Assembly: GCA_002436005.1 (NCBI GenBank)
Contig: DIXG01000070.1
Location: 6,440 to 41,181, forward strand
DNA: 34,742 nt
Reading direction: 5' to 3'
Source: Anaerolineaceae bacterium UBA6086
GTDB taxonomy: Bacteria > Chloroflexota > Anaerolineae > Anaerolineales > Anaerolineaceae
Shown here: positions 32,103 through 34,742 of the stretch, one piece after another
Layout: each line of letters starts with the position of its first letter
Position numbering within the stretch: the stretch's first letter is position 1
Program-made: the position numbers and the translations under genes
The notes under the pieces: model-generated
What the model was told of the DNA's origin: nothing
The model's input: only the letters and a program-made list of their open reading frames with translations
Database searches by the model: none

Positions 32103-34256
32103 TCAAAAATTTAACGTGATCGATGACCCGTTCTTCGTTACCCTCGCAGAGAGCACGCCTTGCGTCCCGGGCTGCCCGCCGCCCACAAAGACCTCAAACT
32201 GACCCGGCTCAATCGTCCACTGCCCGTCATCTGTCACACAGGCAAATTGCTTTGGTTCAACGGTATGGGTGATATAAGCCCGTTCCCCGGGTGCCAAATG
32301 CACCCGTCTGAAACCCACCAGGTTGTGGCGCGGCACGGGTACAGCGGCTTCCACGTCTCGCAGGTAAATCTGGACAACCTCATAGCCACTGACTCTGCCC
32401 GTATTGATCACCTCAAAACTCACCTGGAACATTCCAGGGTGGTCAAATTCCTCTGGATTGACCACCAGGTTCTGATACTCAAAAGTGGTATAGCTCAACC
32501 CGTATCCAAAGGGATAGAGCACATCGCCCTCAAAATAACGGTAGGTCCTGCCCGACATGGCGTAATCTTCATAGGGAGGCAAATCCTCAACGGATCGATA
32601 GAAGGTGATGGGCAGTCGTCCGCCGGGGTTGGTATCGCCAAACAGCGCTTCTGCCACCGCTCGGCCTCCCGCCTGTCCCGGATACCAGGCTTCGAGGATG
32701 GCTGGGATATGTTCATCTGCCCAATTGACAGCCAGGGCACTGCCATTCAGCAGCACCAGCACCACCGGTTTCCCCGTTGCACCCACCGCCCTCAGGAGCG
32801 CCTCCTGTTCGCCGGGTAGATCAATATCCCGCCGGTCGCCCCTACTGACATTTGCAGTCGAAATTCCTTCTTGCTGGTTTTCCTCACCCTCCAGCTGCTG
32901 GTTTAGCCCCAACACCATCACAACCACATCTGCCCCTTCTGCAGTTCGGATAGCTTCTTCAAAGCCCTCAGGGCTGGGCTCAGTGATGCCGCAGCCAGGG
33001 GCATATACCACCTTTGAGCTGGGAAAGATCACGTGCCGGATACCCTGCAAAATGGTGGTTGATTCGGCTGGCTCGCCATAATAATTACCGCGCAGGACCA
33101 GTTCATCATCTGCGTTCGGTCCGATCACCGCGATCACACCAGGGTCTTTGCTGAGCGGCAGCAGGTGATCCGCATTTTTCAGCAGCACCAGCGACTGCCG
33201 TGCCACCTCCAACGCCAGTGCCTGGTTAGCAAGTGACTGATTGGCTTCAATCGGAATACTGGCATAGGGCACCTGTTCAGGTGGATCAAACATCCCCAAA
33301 CGAATCCGCACAGCAAAGAGATAACGCAGGGCAAGGTCAATCTCCCTTTCGGAAAGCAGCCCATGCCCCACTGCTGCCATCAGATGCTCGTAGGTGCAGC
33401 CGCAGTTCAGGTTGCAGCCCGCCTGCACCGCCATGGCAGAAGCCTCTTCCAGCGATTCAGCCAACTGATGCTGCTCGTAAATATCCCGGATCGCGCCGCA
33501 ATCCGAAACGATGTAGCCTTCAAATCCCCACGCCTGGCGCAAGATCCCCTGCAGCAGCGTGGGACTGGCACAGCAAGCTTCGCCGTTGGTGCGGTTATAT
33601 GCACCCATCACCCCTGCCACGTTCCCCTCGCGCACTAGCGCTTCAAAAGCGGGTAAATAATTGGTTTTCAGGTCACGTATGTTTACCTGGGCATCAAACC
33701 CGTGGCGGTCAGCCTCGGGTCCGCTGTGCACAGCGAAATGCTTGGCACAGGCAGCTGTCTTCAAGTATTGTGGGTCATCCCCCTGCAATCCCCGCACAAA
33801 CTGCACCCCCAGCCTCGCCGAAAGGTAAGGATCCTCCCCGTAGGTCTCCTGTCCCCTACCCCAGCGCGGATCGCGGAAGATATTGATATTGGGGGACCAG
33901 AAGGTCAGCCCCTTATAGCGGCCATGATCCCCCTGGCGCAGCGCCTCGTGATATTTGGCGCGCCCCTCATCCGAGATCACATCCCCCATTCGACGCACCA
34001 GGTCTTCATTCCAGGTCGCGGCAATCCCAATCGCCTGGGGAAAGACCGTTGCTCCGCCCGCCCGCGCCACGCCGTGCAGCGCTTCATTCCACCAGTTATA
34101 AGGCGGGATGCCAAGCCTTTCCACCCCTGGGGCGTCGTCCATCATCTGCGAGACCTTTTCCGCCAACGTCATACGGGCAATCAGATCTTCTGAGCGGATC
34201 TGGGGCGAAAATTCAGGATTCAGATAGATCGGGGTTTTTTCAGTGATTCCAGTCAA
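32103..34256 (-). CDS. Family 3 glycoside hydrolase (beta-xylosidase / beta-glucosidase type)
   Basis: A 717-residue hydrolase without a signal peptide, therefore cytoplasmic. The start is TTG 34256, set by GAGGAG six bases upstream; no ATG fits. The N-terminal barrel has NWWNEALHGVARAG, FWSPNINIFRDPRWGRGQETYGEDP, KHFAVHSGPEADRHGF and GFEGYIVSDCGAI, with nucleophile Asp252. The second domain starts near residue 340 (LVLLKNADHLLPL) and includes VVVMVLGLNQQLEGEE with acidic residues suited to acid-base catalysis. A fibronectin-III-like C-terminal domain begins near YPFGYGLSYTTFEY. SDCG and LHG residues point to the plant-type beta-xylosidase branch. Substrate is likely xylo- or gluco-oligosaccharide. 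Confidence 0.95.
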   Translation of the reverse strand: MTGITEKTPIYLNPEFSPQIRSEDLIARMTLAEKVSQMMDDAPGVERLGIPPYNWWNEALHGVARAGGATVFPQAIGIAATWNEDLVRRMGDVISDEGRAKYHEALRQGDHGRYKGLTFWSPNINIFRDPRWGRGQETYGEDPYLSARLGVQFVRGLQGDDPQYLKTAACAKHFAVHSGPEADRHGFDAQVNIRDLKTNYLPAFEALVREGNVAGVMGAYNRTNGEACCASPTLLQGILRQAWGFEGYIVSDCGAIRDIYEQHQLAESLEEASAMAVQAGCNLNCGCTYEHLMAAVGHGLLSEREIDLALRYLFAVRIRLGMFDPPEQVPYASIPIEANQSLANQALALEVARQSLVLLKNADHLLPLSKDPGVIAVIGPNADDELVLRGNYYGEPAESTTILQGIRHVIFPSSKVVYAPGCGITEPSPEGFEEAIRTAEGADVVVMVLGLNQQLEGEENQQEGISTANVSRGDRRDIDLPGEQEALLRAVGATGKPVVLVLLNGSALAVNWADEHIPAILEAWYPGQAGGRAVAEALFGDTNPGGRLPITFYRSVEDLPPYEDYAMSGRTYRYFEGDVLYPFGYGLSYTTFEYQNLVVNPEEFDHPGMFQVSFEVINTGRVSGYEVVQIYLRDVEAAVPVPRHNLVGFRRVHLAPGERAYITHTVEPKQFACVTDDGQWTIEPGQFEVFVGGGQPGTQGVLSARVTKNGSSITLNF

Positions 34257-34285
34257 AACAATCTCCTCATTCAGGTAATGTCCAA

Positions 34286-34316
34286 ATTATAAACGACAAA
34301 TGCCACGACCGCGCAA
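34286..34316 (-). promoter_or_regulatory. Candidate promoter of the GH3 gene
   Basis: On the minus strand TATAAT (34286-34291) is preceded by TTGCGC (34311-34316), 19 bp upstream. The spacing is long, so the -10 is more convincing than the -35. Confidence 0.45.
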
Positions 34317-34342
34317 AACCCTCATAAGAACATTTTCCCATC

Positions 34343-34370
34343 TTCACAAGAGAGTAATCAATGGTAAAAT
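34343..34370 (+). promoter_or_regulatory. Promoter of tRNA-Leu
   Basis: TTCACA (34343-34348), a 16-bp spacer and TAAAAT (34365-34370), preceded by TGG as an extended -10. Transcription would begin near 34377, about eight bases before the tRNA. Confidence 0.65.
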
Positions 34371-34384
34371 GGATGGTGCAATTT

Positions 34385-34467
34385 GGGGCAGTGGCGGAAT
34401 GGCAGACGCAACGGACTTAAAATCCGTCGGTAGTAGTACCGTGTGGGTTCGACTCCCACCTGCCCTA
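34385..34467 (+). tRNA. tRNA-Leu, anticodon UAA
   Basis: GGGGCAG (34385-34391) pairs with CTGCCCT (34460-34466), one pair being G-U, with discriminator A at 34467. The anticodon arm ACGGA-CTTAAAA-TCCGT (34411-34427) puts TAA at 34418-34420. A long variable arm (CGGTA-GTAG-TACCG) marks a class II tRNA. The T arm is GTGGG-TTCGACT-CCCAC (34443-34459). CCA is not encoded. It decodes UUA and, by wobble, UUG. Confidence 0.95.
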
Positions 34468-34476
34468 TTGCATAAG

Positions 34477-34498
34477 AAGCGGCGCGATGCCGCTTTTT
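34477..34498 (+). terminator. Terminator of tRNA-Leu
   Basis: AAGCGGC (34477-34483) and GCCGCTT (34489-34495) form a 7-bp stem around a GCGAT loop. Five T residues follow from 34494. Confidence 0.88.
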
Positions 34499-34503
34499 GG
34501 TTT

Positions 34504-34524
34504 AATGGGGAATGGGGAATGGAA
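34504..34524. repeat. Small heptanucleotide repeat (ATTCCCC family)
   Basis: AATGGGG occurs at 34504-34510 and 34511-34517, followed by AATGGAA. Read on the other strand this is CCCCATT, the same heptad family as at 21410-21456. Confidence 0.72.
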
Positions 34525-34742
34525 GAAAAATTATTTTTGATTATGCAGAACAATTAATATCAGCTTGGATTCAACTCGCAAGTGCAACAAAATATGTGTG
34601 TGATCTGGAAGTAAGCAGATCCACATTAAAAGGGAAAAACTTGACATCAATAATAGCATTGTGGGGATATTTTCCGGATTCCAGGATTATTAAACAATGC
34701 CACACGATGATATGTAACGATCGTATGAAGTACGTCCCACCT
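34525..34742. other. Non-coding tail with possible promoter and inverted repeats
   Basis: No gene is seen. TGTGATCTG (34599-34607) can pair with CAGATCCACA (34616-34625) with one bulge. TTGACA lies at 34641-34646 but no -10 is at normal spacing (GATATT is 19 bp away). GCATTGT (34656-34662) pairs with ACAATGC (34694-34700). These could belong to the leader of a gene beyond the window. Confidence 0.4.

Noticed and set aside
32160..32819. Open frame of 219 codons on the + strand inside the GH3 gene
   Set aside because: It is antisense to conserved GH3 codons, has no recognisable protein features and no ribosome-binding site.
34641..34671. TTGACA near the right edge considered as a full promoter
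   Set aside because: The nearest -10-like hexamer is 19 bp away and no gene start is seen inside the window.

Overview
The window looks like a chromosomal segment of a Chloroflexota bacterium, most likely class Anaerolineae. This is inferred from gene content and protein style: lipoproteins with long Pro/Thr/Glu/Val linkers, two NBR1-type Ig-like lipoproteins, an OMP decarboxylase-OPRT fusion and a MurE lacking the usual DNPR box. Base composition is near 50% GC and gene density is high. I see no phage, transposon, CRISPR array or toxin-antitoxin module. It is mostly housekeeping and transport DNA, and the less ordinary material lies in regulatory and repeat structures.

Left part, + strand (1-19.7 kb). 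It opens with the tail of inorganic pyrophosphatase, then trmD and an MFS sugar-type symporter. Next comes a four-gene BMP-family ABC importer (lipoprotein, two permeases, double ATPase), probably for nucleosides, with a strong hairpin separating the binding-protein gene from the rest. Then follow a cysteine desulfurase of selenocysteine-lyase type, a three-gene ABC-2 exporter (NatA/NatB-like), two NBR1-domain lipoproteins, and a tRNA/translation block: queG, a dus gene, rpsO and pnp. The rpsO-pnp interval carries two RNA hairpins, including a long leader stem directly before pnp.

Middle part, - strand (19.7-25.1 kb). A compact pyrimidine operon is transcribed pyrC-pyrB-pyrFE-pyrD-pyrK, convergent with pnp. 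pyrF and pyrE are fused in the order opposite to animal UMP synthase. pyrC carries an extra in-frame segment containing a perfect palindrome. A heptanucleotide tandem repeat sits before pyrD. The operon promoter is preceded by an 11-bp direct repeat.

Right part, - strand (25.1-34.3 kb). A LacI-family regulator has a consensus promoter and an operator at its start site, and a second near-identical operator precedes a small unknown gene. Farther along are an uncharacterised, possibly PilZ-like protein, murE, an AtpZ/AtpI-like two-helix protein, two membrane proteins of unknown function, an L-lactate permease and a family 3 glycoside hydrolase (beta-xylosidase/glucosidase type). The window ends on the + strand with tRNA-Leu(UAA), its terminator, a second small heptad repeat and a non-coding tail.

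Taken together the segment suggests a fermentative heterotroph that takes up sugars, nucleosides and lactate, hydrolyses plant-type oligosaccharides and makes pyrimidines de novo. Nothing here is clearly a wholly new system. The best candidates for a second look are the LacI operator pair with its orphan small gene, the pnp leader, the palindromic insertion in pyrC and the heptad repeats.
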